Below are positions 1 through 10,500 of a DNA stretch of 64,000 nucleotides, in pieces (position 1 is the stretch's first letter; each line of letters starts with the position of its first letter). The stretch is from Solea solea. Lineage: Eukaryota; Chordata; Actinopteri; Pleuronectiformes; Soleidae. A model generated the notes under the pieces. The model ran no database searches. It was not told the origin of the DNA and was given only the letters and a program-made list of their open reading frames with translations. The stretch covers positions 23,506,015-23,570,014 of the forward strand of contig NC_081152.1 in NCBI RefSeq assembly GCF_958295425.1, given 5' to 3'. The translations under genes and the position numbers were made by a program.

Positions 1-2
1 AC

Positions 3-326
3 TCCGGGGTACCTGCGAAGCAGTCTCTAATATCAGTCTGGCCAAGCCATTCCTCTTCAGATATCCGGTCCATGCAGGAGGTGGATCCCATCCTGAAAAA
101 TGTTTTGCTTTTTTGGCGAAGGCATGTCCAGCCTACTCCAGAGGAGAGGCGACAGGTCCCAAGACCAGCATTAGCATTGTTTCGTCAATGGGATCGTCTG
201 GTTGAACACGACGGTGTTTTATACCGTCGGATCTTCCGCTCAGATGGCGGGGAGGAAACACCCTGCCGGCACCCTGGTCAGACAGCGAGTGTTGTAACCA
301 GTGATAGCGTCTATCCCAAAATGTAA
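3..326 (+). pseudogene. Ty3/Gypsy pol fragment (linker before integrase)
   Basis: An open frame enters from the left edge and runs to a stop at 326. It carries the residue pattern FRQWDRLVEHDGVLYR, which resembles the linker just upstream of the H2C2 zinc-binding domain of Ty3/Gypsy integrases. In such elements this linker sits between RNase H and integrase of the Pol polyprotein. Homology stops at about residue 85, before any His/Cys cluster, and the downstream DNA becomes an unrelated short teleost repeat. The piece is therefore a truncated retrotransposon remnant. No catalytic residues fall in the window. Confidence 0.6.
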
Positions 327-405
327 TCACTTGTACTTGGTCCCATTGCGGACATTTCCTGAAAATACCATCCAAATCCGTCCTTGACATTTCCTTGGCG
401 GAGGT
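319..405 (+). repeat. Short teleost repeat, truncated copy
   Basis: The sequence aatgtaatcacttg through ggcggaggt matches a second, longer copy at 2160-2354 in the same orientation. Only the right portion is present here, and it truncates the Gypsy remnant. The ggcggaggt end mirrors the gacctccgcc end of the longer copy, so the family has short inverted termini. Confidence 0.6.
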
Positions 406-429
406 AGATGAGGTGTATTTTTGAATAGC

Positions 430-1169
430 ATCATGAAAATTATTGGATTAATGATGGTTTATTTAATGATGCCAAATGATAATAGTGATATTATCCACAC
501 TGAATATAAAGTTATAAGTTATTATATAAAGTAATCTTCCAACGGATCACTGGTTATCGTTGATTCATCCAGAGACGAGGTATCTGATGAGGCTAGTGAC
601 TAAAAAGACGAATCCAACTTATTATGTGCAATATTCAAATTCAATTGGCATTTAAAAAGGATGCCAAATAATTGCACCCCATCACTGCTTGGTGTACACA
701 GAGCATGTCAATAATCGTGGAGTTTTACAGTAGCTTCCTTTTAAAACCTGCCTGTTTGAAGTTAGGGACATACCTGAATATCATCATGCAATGGGGATTG
801 CGAAGTAAGCTGGGGGGGGGGAAGGAAACAAGATATTTGGCTCCAGCACAAGAACAAAACTAAATTAGACCAATGGTTATTTGGAATAGAAATGTAGACT
901 ACTCATCATTGCCTTACTAATGTCTAAAAGTTAGCAAGATAACACAATTTCAAGACAAATGGATATTTGCAGAAAAAGTCCATTAGTGCATACAGATTAA
1001 ATATAATAGGCCAAAAGTTTTTCTCTGGGTTCATGGGAATTAATCACAGGACAAAGTAAAAAAAAAAATTAAGGGCCGTATCCAGCCCACTAGCCGTCAG
1101 TTGAAGAACCCAGCTTTGACTGTGCTACATTGAATAACAAGTAATAAAAAAAAACATGCAATCGAGCTC
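430..1169. other. AT-rich DNA without recognised genes
   Basis: I see only short chance frames, a G run near 814-823 and A-rich stretches. It lies just downstream of the stop codon of the minus-strand gene at 1170-2020, so part of it could be that gene's 3' untranslated region. Confidence 0.4.
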
Positions 1170-2020
1170 CTAGTAATGAACGAAAAGAGGTTGGGCAAAG
1201 AGAGCAATTTCTGCAAGATGTTCAAGTATATTACTCACAAGTGCATCCAGTTGTGACAATTGTTTAACCAGTTGTGCACGCTTTAACAAATTCATTGTAT
1301 GCCGTCTTTCTTTCGCATTTCGCTCCTCCTCTGCAATTTTGTGACGATTGAAGCATTCTTCATGGTGCCGTCTATATTTGGCCCTTTGAGACTGTAATGA
1401 CAGGAATTCAATAAAGAAATGATTGTTTCAAAGACAGTTTGTGAATACAACTACAAATTCTAAGACTTCACAGCCAAAAATGAGCAATAGTGATCACATT
1501 TATACTTACTGTATGTGCCGCTGGATTGCTGCCGTTTATGTTGATCTCATCACACACCTGAGATGCATTCACAGGAGTAGATGACAGCTAAAATAAAAAA
1601 AGTAATTGAAATTGTGTGTGCGGCCCACATGATTTTTGTTAAATGTTATAACTATGGATGTCATGAATATTTGAGTTCACAATTAATCCCATTATTAAAC
1701 GCTGCGGTATATTAATGTTAACATTTCCTAAATGCTGTCAGAAAAGATAATGCTGATGTTCATAAGGCAAGGGTTGGCTAAATTGATTGAAAATGATATC
1801 GTCACAGTGAGACAAAAGTGTTTTTTTTTTTACCCAAAGTGTTTTTCAGATTAAACGGGAGGGCACACTGAAGATTTCAGAGACTAGTGTGTCGAACCCT
1901 GTGACCACCTACCAGAGGTTTGTCGCTAAAATCAGGTGTCAGCTCTTCGCTAAAATCAGGTGTCAGCTCTTCGCTAAAATCAGGTGTCAGCTCTTTGCTA
2001 AAATCAGTTGGCATTATCTG
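1170..2020 (-). CDS. 3' end of a spliced gene, three in-frame exons, product unknown
   Basis: Three minus-strand exons join in one phase-0 frame: 2020-1913 (36 codons, acceptor ttttacag, donor gtaggt), 1587-1510 (26 codons, acceptor attttag, donor gtaagt) and 1391-1170 (73 codons plus TAG, acceptor attacag). The first exon is mostly a tandem PDFSEELT octapeptide. The last is rich in Arg, Lys, Glu and Leu, with a probable coiled coil (EEERNAKERRHTMNLLKRAQ). Splice signals and open frames agree across all three exons, which is hard to obtain by chance. The 5' part is missing or lies beyond the repeat at 2160, so this may be the remnant of a host gene or of the accessory ORF of a DNA transposon. 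I do not recognise the family. Confidence 0.6.
1924..2012 (-). repeat. 24-bp tandem repeat encoding PDFSEELT
   Basis: Three nearly identical 24-bp units (1924-1947, 1948-1971, 1972-1995) are followed by a diverged partial unit. On the minus strand each encodes an acidic, Ser-containing octapeptide. The unit length is a multiple of three, so copy-number change keeps the exon open. Confidence 0.85.
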
Positions 2021-2159
2021 CTGTAAAAGGAAAATAAATATATGACCAACCTTGATACAGCTCAAATCTCAAGACACATTGAGATAAAGGTGCCGCATGA
2101 CCCCATCTAGGCATGAGTAGCGTGTGTGTGTTTGGAACAACCCCAAGAGTAACTAGAAG

Positions 2160-2354
2160 CACTCGGTGAGTGCAGACCTCCGCCAAGGCAGCTCAGCCCC
2201 CCACAAAATAGCAAATGTAATCACTTGTTCCTGGTCCCATTGTGGACATTTCCTGAAAATTTCATCCAATTCTGTCTGCGACTTTTTGAGTTATGTTGCT
2301 AACAGACGGACAGAAAAACAAAGAAACTCCGGCAAAAACATCCTGGCGGAGGTC
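2160..2354 (+). repeat. Short teleost interspersed repeat with inverted ends
   Basis: It begins with gtgcagacctccgcca and ends with tggcggaggtc, giving an inverted terminus of about 11 bp. The interior matches the truncated copy at 319-405. It is non-coding and probably a non-autonomous element. Confidence 0.6.
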
Positions 2355-2935
2355 AATAATAATAATCTTAATATAAGGAGCACTTTTCTAAATCTATGTG
2401 ACAAAGTGCTTCATAAAGGCATCAACATAAAAGTCATAAAATCATCAAGTTTTAAAAGAAAACAGAATTTAGTGTGTAAAAAACAATACATATCAAGAAA
2501 ATGAAAGACCGTTCAAAGGAAATTAAAGATCAAGTAAAATCAGGAAAGTATGTTTTAAGAAGGGGCTTAAAGGTGATCTCTGATTCAGCAAGGAATTTCT
2601 AAAAACAAAGAAAACAGGGCCCAAAAGTAATATAAAAATGATTATTATGACAATAATCTCTATAGCGCACTCTTCTAAATTCAGGTGACAAAGTGCTTCA
2701 TAAAGGCAGCAAAATAAATAACACTTATCAGTTTATCAGCCTTTCCTGGTTATATTTGAGTTTTAATTTCATTTGAACTGTCTTTTATTTTCTTGATATA
2801 TATTAGGTTTTTTTTTTGGGTGTTTTCTTTTAAAACTTGATGATTTCATGACTTATTTTGATGCCTTTATGAAACACTTTGTCACATGGATTAAGAAGAG
2901 TGCTCTATAAAGAAAGACAATAATAATGATAATAA
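2355..2935. repeat. Imperfect inverted repeat of a common fish element
   Basis: The left arm around 2360-2500 and the right arm around 2780-2935 are reverse complements over more than 100 bp. Both include the motif in which caaagtgcttcataaaggc follows a tctaaat stretch. A third partial copy of the same motif lies between them at 2655-2720. I see no ORF. This looks like two or three copies of one dispersed element inserted head to head. Confidence 0.65.
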
Positions 2936-2948
2936 CAATAATAATTAT

Positions 2949-3560
2949 TAGGGTTCGAGCAACTTGGTTGCAAGAACCCTATTGAAACTGTGAAGATTAT
3001 TCTTTTTATTATTATTATTATTATTATTATTCCTCTAAATGAATCGCCTTTTTGAGGCCTTTCCCATACACGAAAACTCACCAATTTTTGCGAGTGCATC
3101 AAACCTGGTGTAAATTTACGTCTGAAAGTACTTCGGGGACACTGCGTACAAAATTGGAAGTGGGCGGGGCTTACGAAAATGAAAAACAGCTTTCATCAGG
3201 CCGATTTTTCTCGTTTCTCCTCCCTAAAATGGTTTGATTTAATGCCAAGTGTGTGGTCCTGCATCTCAAAAATCTAGTTTATGCTTTCTCAGGATTAACA
3301 CATTAGTTAACATCAGTAAAAGTTCATTTTCTAAAATCAAGTCGGATTTGAAAATCTTCTAGTGTTGGGCACGCCAAGGAATACCCTGAAAATGCTCCAA
3401 AAAAAAATTCTTGGAGCATGTGCATTAAGCTTGTGTGCCGTGTACATGACTTCGAGCTGGGTTAAAGGTTAGACGGATGGGGCTATGATATCATTGTTTT
3501 CCCAAACTTGTGCATCGTTTGTATGCACAAAAATCCAAAGGTGGCTGTAACAGGAAGCAG
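2949..3560 (+). repeat. Teleost repeat starting with a stem-loop
   Basis: It begins with an imperfect hairpin (agggttcg ... gaaccct, 2950-2982), followed by a TTA microsatellite at 3005-3031 and a conserved non-coding body. This arrangement is familiar from dispersed fish repeats. There is no long ORF. The right boundary is approximate. Confidence 0.45.
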
Positions 3561-3840
3561 TAATTTCAGGCCCACTTATTTATACATAAACTCCACTGGT
3601 TTTAATGTCCTGTGCTGTTACGACAACATTTGAGAAGATAAACAGCTGATTCTGAACAAACTGGTCATGAGGTTGATTTTGTTTGAACAAACTTTTAGTC
3701 ATGAAATGTAGCACTCAATGATCCTGCAACAGAAACATATAGAAACATGTCATTATGTAAATGTTAAATGACACTATGAAAATCAACAACTTAACTGTTA
3801 AAAGAAAAACATGATTGAAATGTCTGTCTTCGTATTAAAA

Positions 3841-3841
<1 letters not shown>

Positions 3842-3893
<52 letters not shown>
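3842..3893 (+). repeat. (CA)n microsatellite
   Basis: An uninterrupted CA dinucleotide run of about 52 bp. Confidence 0.98.
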
Positions 3894-3898
<5 letters not shown>

Positions 3899-4533
3899 GT
3901 CCACTGAGTCTGATTGCTCCAGAGATCTTTTTTACACTCTTTCCATAAAATACTGTTTAATAAAAAGCCCAAACCATATATATATATATATATACATCAG
4001 AGGTTGTGCTAGACTTTTTCGTTGTCTGTCATTTTGACTGACAGGGTCATAAAAATCCCGTCATAATCAATTTTTACCCGTCACTTTAAATGATAATAAT
4101 GACATATTCAATTGCATTGTTCATATTGTAGTGGAATATGAACAGTTAACCTGTAACCTGTCTCACACCTTCCTCCTGGTCCACATGGACTTAAATCGCG
4201 TGCCTGCTTGCGCGTAGTTGCGCGTGGTAGGAAATCCCGCAACATGCGCTCCTTCTGCACCAGTGGATCAGCTGCACCGGTCACAGACACGCTCCAAAGC
4301 CTCCTGTCCATAGCTCTTTAACACGCTGTCAGCACTACAAGGATAGCGAGATGCATTGAGTACGGTGTCCAGGTCAGAAATTATGCTCAGATTCTCCGAT
4401 GGGAATCTTTATTTTGTCGCACAACATTTTTCTATCCTCCCTCCTCAGCCAGAACTCCTGCTCCCACTGAACTCGCCTAACCTCCTTACTGCCGCTTCCT
4501 CGCTCCGCTGAGGCCAAGGGCTGAGTTTGTCCT

Positions 4534-4964
4534 TGTAATGGCATATTACATGCACACAGACGTTTCTTTAGGTCACACAAGGTTCAGTGGATAGTTGTTT
4601 CTTTGGGTCACACGAGGTGTAGCGGGCAATTATGAGTTTCCCGTTTTATCTCAAGGTCCCTGTCCTCCCTAGAAACTCCCTGTTCTCTATTGATATCTGC
4701 TCGTTCTCACAACACCTTATTGGCATCATATCAGACAACTACTCTATCTGAGGAATATCCTGTTTCTTTCTATATCACATACACTTATTGCTGAAGACAT
4801 GTTTATATACGTCTTGTTTCTCTCTGCTCAGTGTTGTTCACTTTGCAGACTCTTCGACTCTGTAAACTGTGCTCCTCTGGTTGCAACTCAGATTAAATCA
4901 TCTTGCTTGTATTCATCCGACTCAGTTCTCATGCTTCATCTCACTCACAAAAGTTCCCATAACA
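4534..4964 (+). repeat. 5' LTR of the ERV
   Basis: 431 bp, starting TGTAATGG and ending ATAACA. A TTTATATA box-like motif near 4802 and an ATTAAA polyadenylation-like signal at 4892 suggest the order U3, R, U5. Base-by-base comparison with the 3' LTR gives 6 substitutions and no indels (about 1.4%). Confidence 0.93.
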
Positions 4965-4967
4965 ATT

Positions 4968-4985
4968 TGGTGTCAGAAGTGGGAT
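4968..4985 (+). promoter_or_regulatory. Primer binding site, tRNA-Leu type
   Basis: The 18-mer tggtgtcagaagtgggat begins three bases after the LTR. It is complementary to the 3' end of a tRNA-Leu whose acceptor stem pairs GTCAG with CTGAC. It is where minus-strand DNA synthesis would be primed. Confidence 0.8.
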
Positions 4986-5360
4986 CGTCTGAGAGTCCGT
5001 TGGGATCAAAAGGACGTCGGCAGTGCACACCTGGAATCCAGGAGATCTTCCTCTACCTCCAACCAAGTATTCAGAGAGAGGGGACAGGCGATCCAATTGA
5101 TTGACTGACTGGCTCCACGACGATCCAAGATAAAGCTAACGTCCGATTGAGACGGTGAGATGTTGACTTTCCAAATTCCAAATTTACCAATGATTCATGA
5201 ATAATGATAATGATTCTGTAATCAATAGAGATAAGTTTTTTTTTATGTATTTTCTGAGTCTGTGGATACTTGCATTACTGCTGGTCATCATTTTCCATTG
5301 TTTACTTCCTTTTTGTTTTGGAACTTGACACTTGAACTGTCATGTTGTAAGTTTTGATTG

Positions 5361-5742
5361 AAGGGGTTTACGCCCTTGAAATTGAAACTGAGTTTGTAAG
5401 TATAGGTTTTTATAACCTGATACTGAGTTTGTAGGTATAGGTTTTTATAACCTGATACTGAGTTTGTAGGTATAGGTTTTCATAACCTGATACTGAGATT
5501 GTAGGTACAGATTTTTATAATCTGATACTGAGTTGTAGGTACAGATCTTTATGGTCTGATACTGAAGTAGGTGAGAACTTTCCACTCTCACTGAGGTAGG
5601 TGAGAACGTTCCATTCTCACTGAAGTTAGGTGTGGGTTATAGGCGTCAAAGACCTACACCTAGGATTATTTACTAGAAGTCAGGGACTTACCGGTAGACA
5701 GGGTCTATACGAGGTAAATAATCAAAAGAGTCAGGGACTCTT
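5361..5742 (+). other. Array of RNA hairpins in the ERV leader
   Basis: At least twelve short stem-loops lie head to tail between the PBS and gag. Five 35-bp tandem units (5387-5560, the last 34 bp) each fold as a 5-bp stem with a five-base loop. The stems change together: aggtt/aacct in units 1-3, agatt/aatct in unit 4, agatc/ggtct in unit 5. Two gtgaga-type stems follow (5571-5591 and 5600-5620), then a 10-bp stem (5627-5636 with 5653-5662). Three stems closed over an identical AGG loop come last (5677-5689, 5695-5707, 5726-5742). An AAGGG/CCCTT stem precedes the array at 5361-5377. The array ends 14 bp before the probable gag ATG. A role in RNA packaging, dimerisation or translation is inferred from position only. 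Confidence 0.75.
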
Positions 5743-5756
5743 GGTAAAAAGGAAAC

Positions 5757-7399
5757 ATGGGTACCCAAGGAAGTAAACAAGCGAAAAATGATCCGGACAG
5801 TCCAATTATTCTGGGCATGAAACAAAAATATGGGGATCAAAGTGTTGAATGTTTGAATTACTGGGTAACAAATCATGGATTTACAATATCGTTGAGCAAA
5901 ATCAACTGAAAAAATTGCGTGAAAGTCTTGAGAAAGAAAGACAGACAATTATGAGCAAAAAGAGAGTGAAAAGTGATAAAATGAGAGAGATTGAAAAAAA
6001 TGAAGGATGTCTGAAAAAGTGGGAAGATGAATGTGAAACGAGAGAAAGGAGACAAGTGTGCAAAATGATAACATGTATGAAAGTCGATAAGAAAGACAAA
6101 GGAAGTGATTTTGAACCTAAGAGTAAAAAGAATTCTCTCTATCCTAAACTGACAGGGTGCGGTCAGAGCTCTCTGGTTGATGACGCTTCCTGGTCCCTCC
6201 CTCGAAGACAACCCCCTCTCGATGCAATAGCTCCGCCTTCGGTTCCTCCTCCATACAACGCCTCATCTGCCATGTCATCACCGATGTCATCCACATCCTC
6301 TTTTATGAACACTCCCTCACCAGGCTCCAGTGTCCTCATTTCCTCCTCCCTCTCCCCTCCAATTGCAGCACGCACCAGACAACAATCAGATTCAGCTTTT
6401 ACGATGCCAATGGTGCAAGTTATGGGTCCGGATGGAAATCCAGGTTTTGTCTACCGCCCATGGACAACTCAGGACCTGATTGATGCAGCATCACACCTCC
6501 CAAAGCATGCACAAGGTGGCACCACCATGGCACGAGCCTATGTTCAGTTCATCAAAGACTTCACACCAACCTCAGGCGAAATCCAGAGAGTCATGATGAA
6601 ATACATGAAACCATCTGATTTCTCCAAAGTGAAAGACATTTTCCCAAGAGATGGCGACTACAGACCACAAACGGTGAATTGGGACACTAATGACGATGCT
6701 GATCTAGCAGACCGACAGTATCAGGAATTTGTCACACAATTAGGACTGAAATTGGTTGAGGTTTTCCCTGCTCACTGTGACCTCGCTAAAGTGAATGCCT
6801 GCTGTCAGAAGGAAGATGAATCACCACGTGACTACAGTCACCGCCTGCAAGAGGTGTTTGACGAAAACAGTGGCATTCCTCGTCCTGATCCATTCCCAGG
6901 CAATGACACCCCGCCCTACGAGAGCCTGCTCAAAACCAACTTCCTCACTGGCCTGCTGCCAGAAGTCCGTCAGCGCACCCTTGACCTGTGCGTAGGCGTG
7001 AACGACCCTTCTGTTCGCATGATTGATGCTGTGAGACATGCTGACCATGCATACAAACGCCTGCAGGACAAGAAAGACGCTGAAAAAAAGAAAAGAAAAG
7101 ACACTGAACACAGAGCTATGTTAACTATGCTCTCTCAACAAGTTGCAGTACCATCAACTCAACCACTTCCAGTTCAGCATTACGGTGTTTCACAACGAAG
7201 AGGAAGAGGCATGCAGAGAGGACGCAGGCCATGGCAAGGAGAGAGATCAGGTCCAAGAATGGGACCGCCACCAGGCTACGATGCGTGCTTCCTGTGTGGC
7301 AATAAAGGACATTGGGCAAAGGATTGCACACAATTCCGAGGCCGAGGCAGAGGAAGAGGTGCTCCACCTAGAGGCAGAAATGACCGTTGGCAACAATAA
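5757..7399 (+). pseudogene. gag: ERV gag (matrix, capsid, nucleocapsid), frameshifted
   Basis: The probable start is the ATG at 5757, followed by Gly as in an N-myristoylated matrix protein. This frame closes at about 5910, while the main frame is open from 5849 to 7399, so a frameshift lies within about 5840-5905. The main frame runs through a charged coiled-coil-like segment, a Pro/Ser-rich linker and a capsid region, with a Lys-rich helix before the nucleocapsid. It ends in an Arg/Gly-rich basic tail around one zinc knuckle, CFLCGNKGHWAKDC. A single knuckle and a basic tail fit gammaretrovirus-like Gag, which assembles the particle and binds the RNA genome. Confidence 0.85.
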
Positions 7400-7589
7400 T
7401 CTGACTGATCTGAGAGACGAGGGAGGGGAGGACCGGATGCGTGCGTCACCCAGACAGCCTACCCTGAACCTTCAGAAAAGGGGAGTGAGAATGACACACA
7501 CACATACACCACTCACACGCTTACATCGCAGCAACAACACCAACTACTCACAGAGACTATTGAAGTTTTACAGAGGAAATCTGACTTTA

Positions 7590-7960
7590 AACCTATAGGA
7601 ACATACACCATGTATGATGACTCAATGGTGCAGAAACTGCCCACTATGATTTTGAATGTTGCAGGAAAAGATGTTACATTTATGGTTGACTTGGGTGTGA
7701 CACGCACAGTGTTAAAATACTCTGAAATACCTAAGGCCAAACTCAGTGGCATTTCATGTATTCCATTGGTGCATGTGGAACAACAGTGAAAGAAAACTAT
7801 ACATCTCCAACTACATGTTCTCATCCTGAACCATTTACTAAAGTAAAGCACTCATTTTTGCTTTCCCAAGTCTGTCCTTTCAACTTGTTAGGACGAGACC
7901 TGATGATGGCTTTTGGCATCGACCTGATTTCGACACCAGAAGGAGTTAAAGCTGTGAGAC
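7590..7960 (+). pseudogene. pro: ERV protease, broken
   Basis: An aspartic protease domain follows gag. The active-site triad position reads D-L-G (codons 7688-7696) where retroviral proteases have D-T/S-G. The conserved C-terminal motif NLLGRDLM is in another frame (from 7756), so a frameshift lies near 7750. Both the altered triad and the shift argue that no working protease is made. Its normal job is to cleave the Gag and Gag-Pol polyproteins. Confidence 0.8.
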
Positions 7961-8479
7961 GAACAACTCCACCCAATCCTGAAGCCTATATAATGGCTAA
8001 GTATCAACCTGATTTAATCTCCTCACTGCTCTACATATACCAATGGAAAGTTGAGAGTGTTTTGGCTCTATCTCTGACTGAACGTGCACATGCACTGGTT
8101 AGCCCAACTGCAGTTTTCATGCAGCCTGAGGCACTCCATTGCACGTCACACGTGACAACTGACCTTGACAGAGACTATGAAACTGAATGGTGGACTGACA
8201 TCAACGATACTCTACTGACTGACTCTCTCTACTGGACAGACCTGCGATGTGCACTTTCTGTCAGCTTAACAGTTGAACAACAACAATTTTTTTCTGATTA
8301 ACGATTCACATCCACATATTTCGCTTTCCAAAGGACAAACTGATCAATGGAGATATTTAGGTCCATGGACAAAATCATGCATTGAGCTCAAAGATTGGCA
8401 ATCTACACCCGACCCACATGTGTCGTACTCGCCAAAGGGGGGTGTTTTCAAAACTGCATGCAAATTAACCGTGGCTGCT

Positions 8480-10500
8480 CTGAAATCTGTCTACTTGTTA
8501 GACCACAATCTTGATAAAACCGAACACATACACCAAATGCTCTCCGCAGAACAGATCCATCCAGCCCTTGCACGAGTCCCACCCAAATTGTGGGCACAAG
8601 GCAAATATGATGTAGGTCTCATAAAAAATTGTGAACCTGTAATAGTCACTCCTAAGTCTGACTACAGACCAAAACGAGTTCAGTACCCTCTGCGTCCGGA
8701 GCCGTCGAAGGCATTAAACCTGTTTTTATATCCTTATTGGAAGCCGGTGTTATTATCCCATGCGATGACTCACCTGTCTGCACTCCTATTTTTCCAGTTC
8801 AAAAAGCTAGAGAACCACCATCTCCACCCGAGTGGCGATTTGTTCAAGACTTATAAGCAGTTAATGCAGCTGTTCATGCCAGAACACCAAGTGTTCCTAA
8901 CCCGTACACTTTGCTTTCACAAGTCCCATCTTCTGCTAAGTGGTTTTCAGTTGTTGATCTATCAAATGCATTTTTCAGTGTTCCTGTTCACAAGGATTCT
9001 CAGTACTGGTTTGCATTCCAGTTCAACGGGAAAGGTTATACTTTCACCCGTTTATGTCAGGGTTTCACTGAATCACCAACAATCTACAATCGGGCTTTAT
9101 GCGAATCATAATAATCATCGCCTCTAGTGCTCTCTGATGGCACTGCCTTACTACAATATGTAGACGATCTTCTGATCTGCGCTCCAACTGAAAAACAATG
9201 CATAACTGACACTATCAAACTGCTCAAACATCTGGCAGAAGAAGGACACAAAGCCAGCTTAAACAAGCTACAATTTGTCAAACAAGCTGTGACCTTCCTG
9301 GGTCACATAATTTCTGGTGAAGGCAAATCCATGTCTCCAAAACATATTGAAGCTATCCAAAAGATTCCAAAACCAATTACCCAACAACAAATGCTATCTT
9401 TCCTGGGGATGTGTTCCTACTGTCGCGCTTTTGTCCCTAATTTTTCTGAGGTTGAAAGACCCCTCAGGACCTTGTGTCACCAATCAGGCATGACTTCTCG
9501 CTCACAACTTGAGTGGACACCGGAAGCAGAAACTGCATTCCTAAACTTGAAACTTCAACTTCAGTCTCCTCCTACACTTGGACTTCCTGACCCAACCAAA
9601 CCATTCACTCAGACTGTGGATGAACGTTCGGGTTGCATGACTTCTGTCCTCCTACAACCTCATGGTGACAGGCTTCGTCCTGTGGCATATTTCTCGGGTA
9701 AACTCGATCCTGTAGCAGCAGGCATGCCAAAATTTCTCAGAGCTGTAGCAGCTGCTGAAAAAGCCCTTTTGGCCTCAAGAGATATAGTTGGCTACACTCC
9801 TTTGACTCTCCTTGTGCCACATGCTGTCTCTTTGATCCTTTCTGAGCAGAAAACATCACACCTTTCGGCTGCTAGACACCTTAGGTATCACACGTGTCTT
9901 CTTGACATGCCTAATGTCACTCTTAAGAGGTGTACTGTTCTTAACCCTGCTACTCTGCTCCCTCTTCCACAGGATGGTGAGCCTCATGATTGCATGGCTG
10001 AACTTTCAGCATCTTGTTCTCCAAGACCTGATCTGACAGTAACGCCCTTGACAAATCCTGACCTTGTCCTCTATGTAGATGGCTCTGCTTCAAGAGACCC
10101 AGCTACAGGTCTCTGCCGTGTTGGTTTTGCTGTTTGTTCTGACTATGACGTGATGATGTCATCATCTCTTCCACCTCACTTCTCAGCTCAAGCTGCGGAA
10201 CTTGTGGCCTTAACAACTGCCTGCCAATTAGCTAAGGGTAGATCTGTAAATATCTACACTGATTCCAGATATGCTTTTGGTGTTGTTCATGACTTTGGTG
10301 CACTTTGGAAACATAGAGGTTTTCTGAAATCTGATGGCAAGCCCATTTTGCATCACACACTCATTGCAGATCTCTTAGATGCCTTCCTTCTGCCATTTCT
10401 GTGTGTAAATGTGCTGCTCACACTAATGCCTCTGACCCAATTTCTACAGGTAACGCTCGAGCGGATGCGGCTGCGAAGGCAGCCTCTCTTCTCCCTTTGT
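8480..10500 (+). pseudogene. pol: ERV reverse transcriptase and RNase H, frameshifted
   Basis: Reverse transcriptase homology spans several frames from about 8520. The fingers region lies near 8570-8700. A shifted stretch at 8700-8900 is followed by the LCQGF motif near 9060. The catalytic YVDD is intact at 9157-9168 within a long clean frame from 9127. RNase H follows with DGSAS (about 10077), a Glu helix and a TDSRYAFG motif (about 10258). The last acidic residue lies in another frame after about 10395. Three or more frame changes and stops near 9109 make it non-functional. The enzyme normally copies viral RNA into DNA. Confidence 0.88.
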
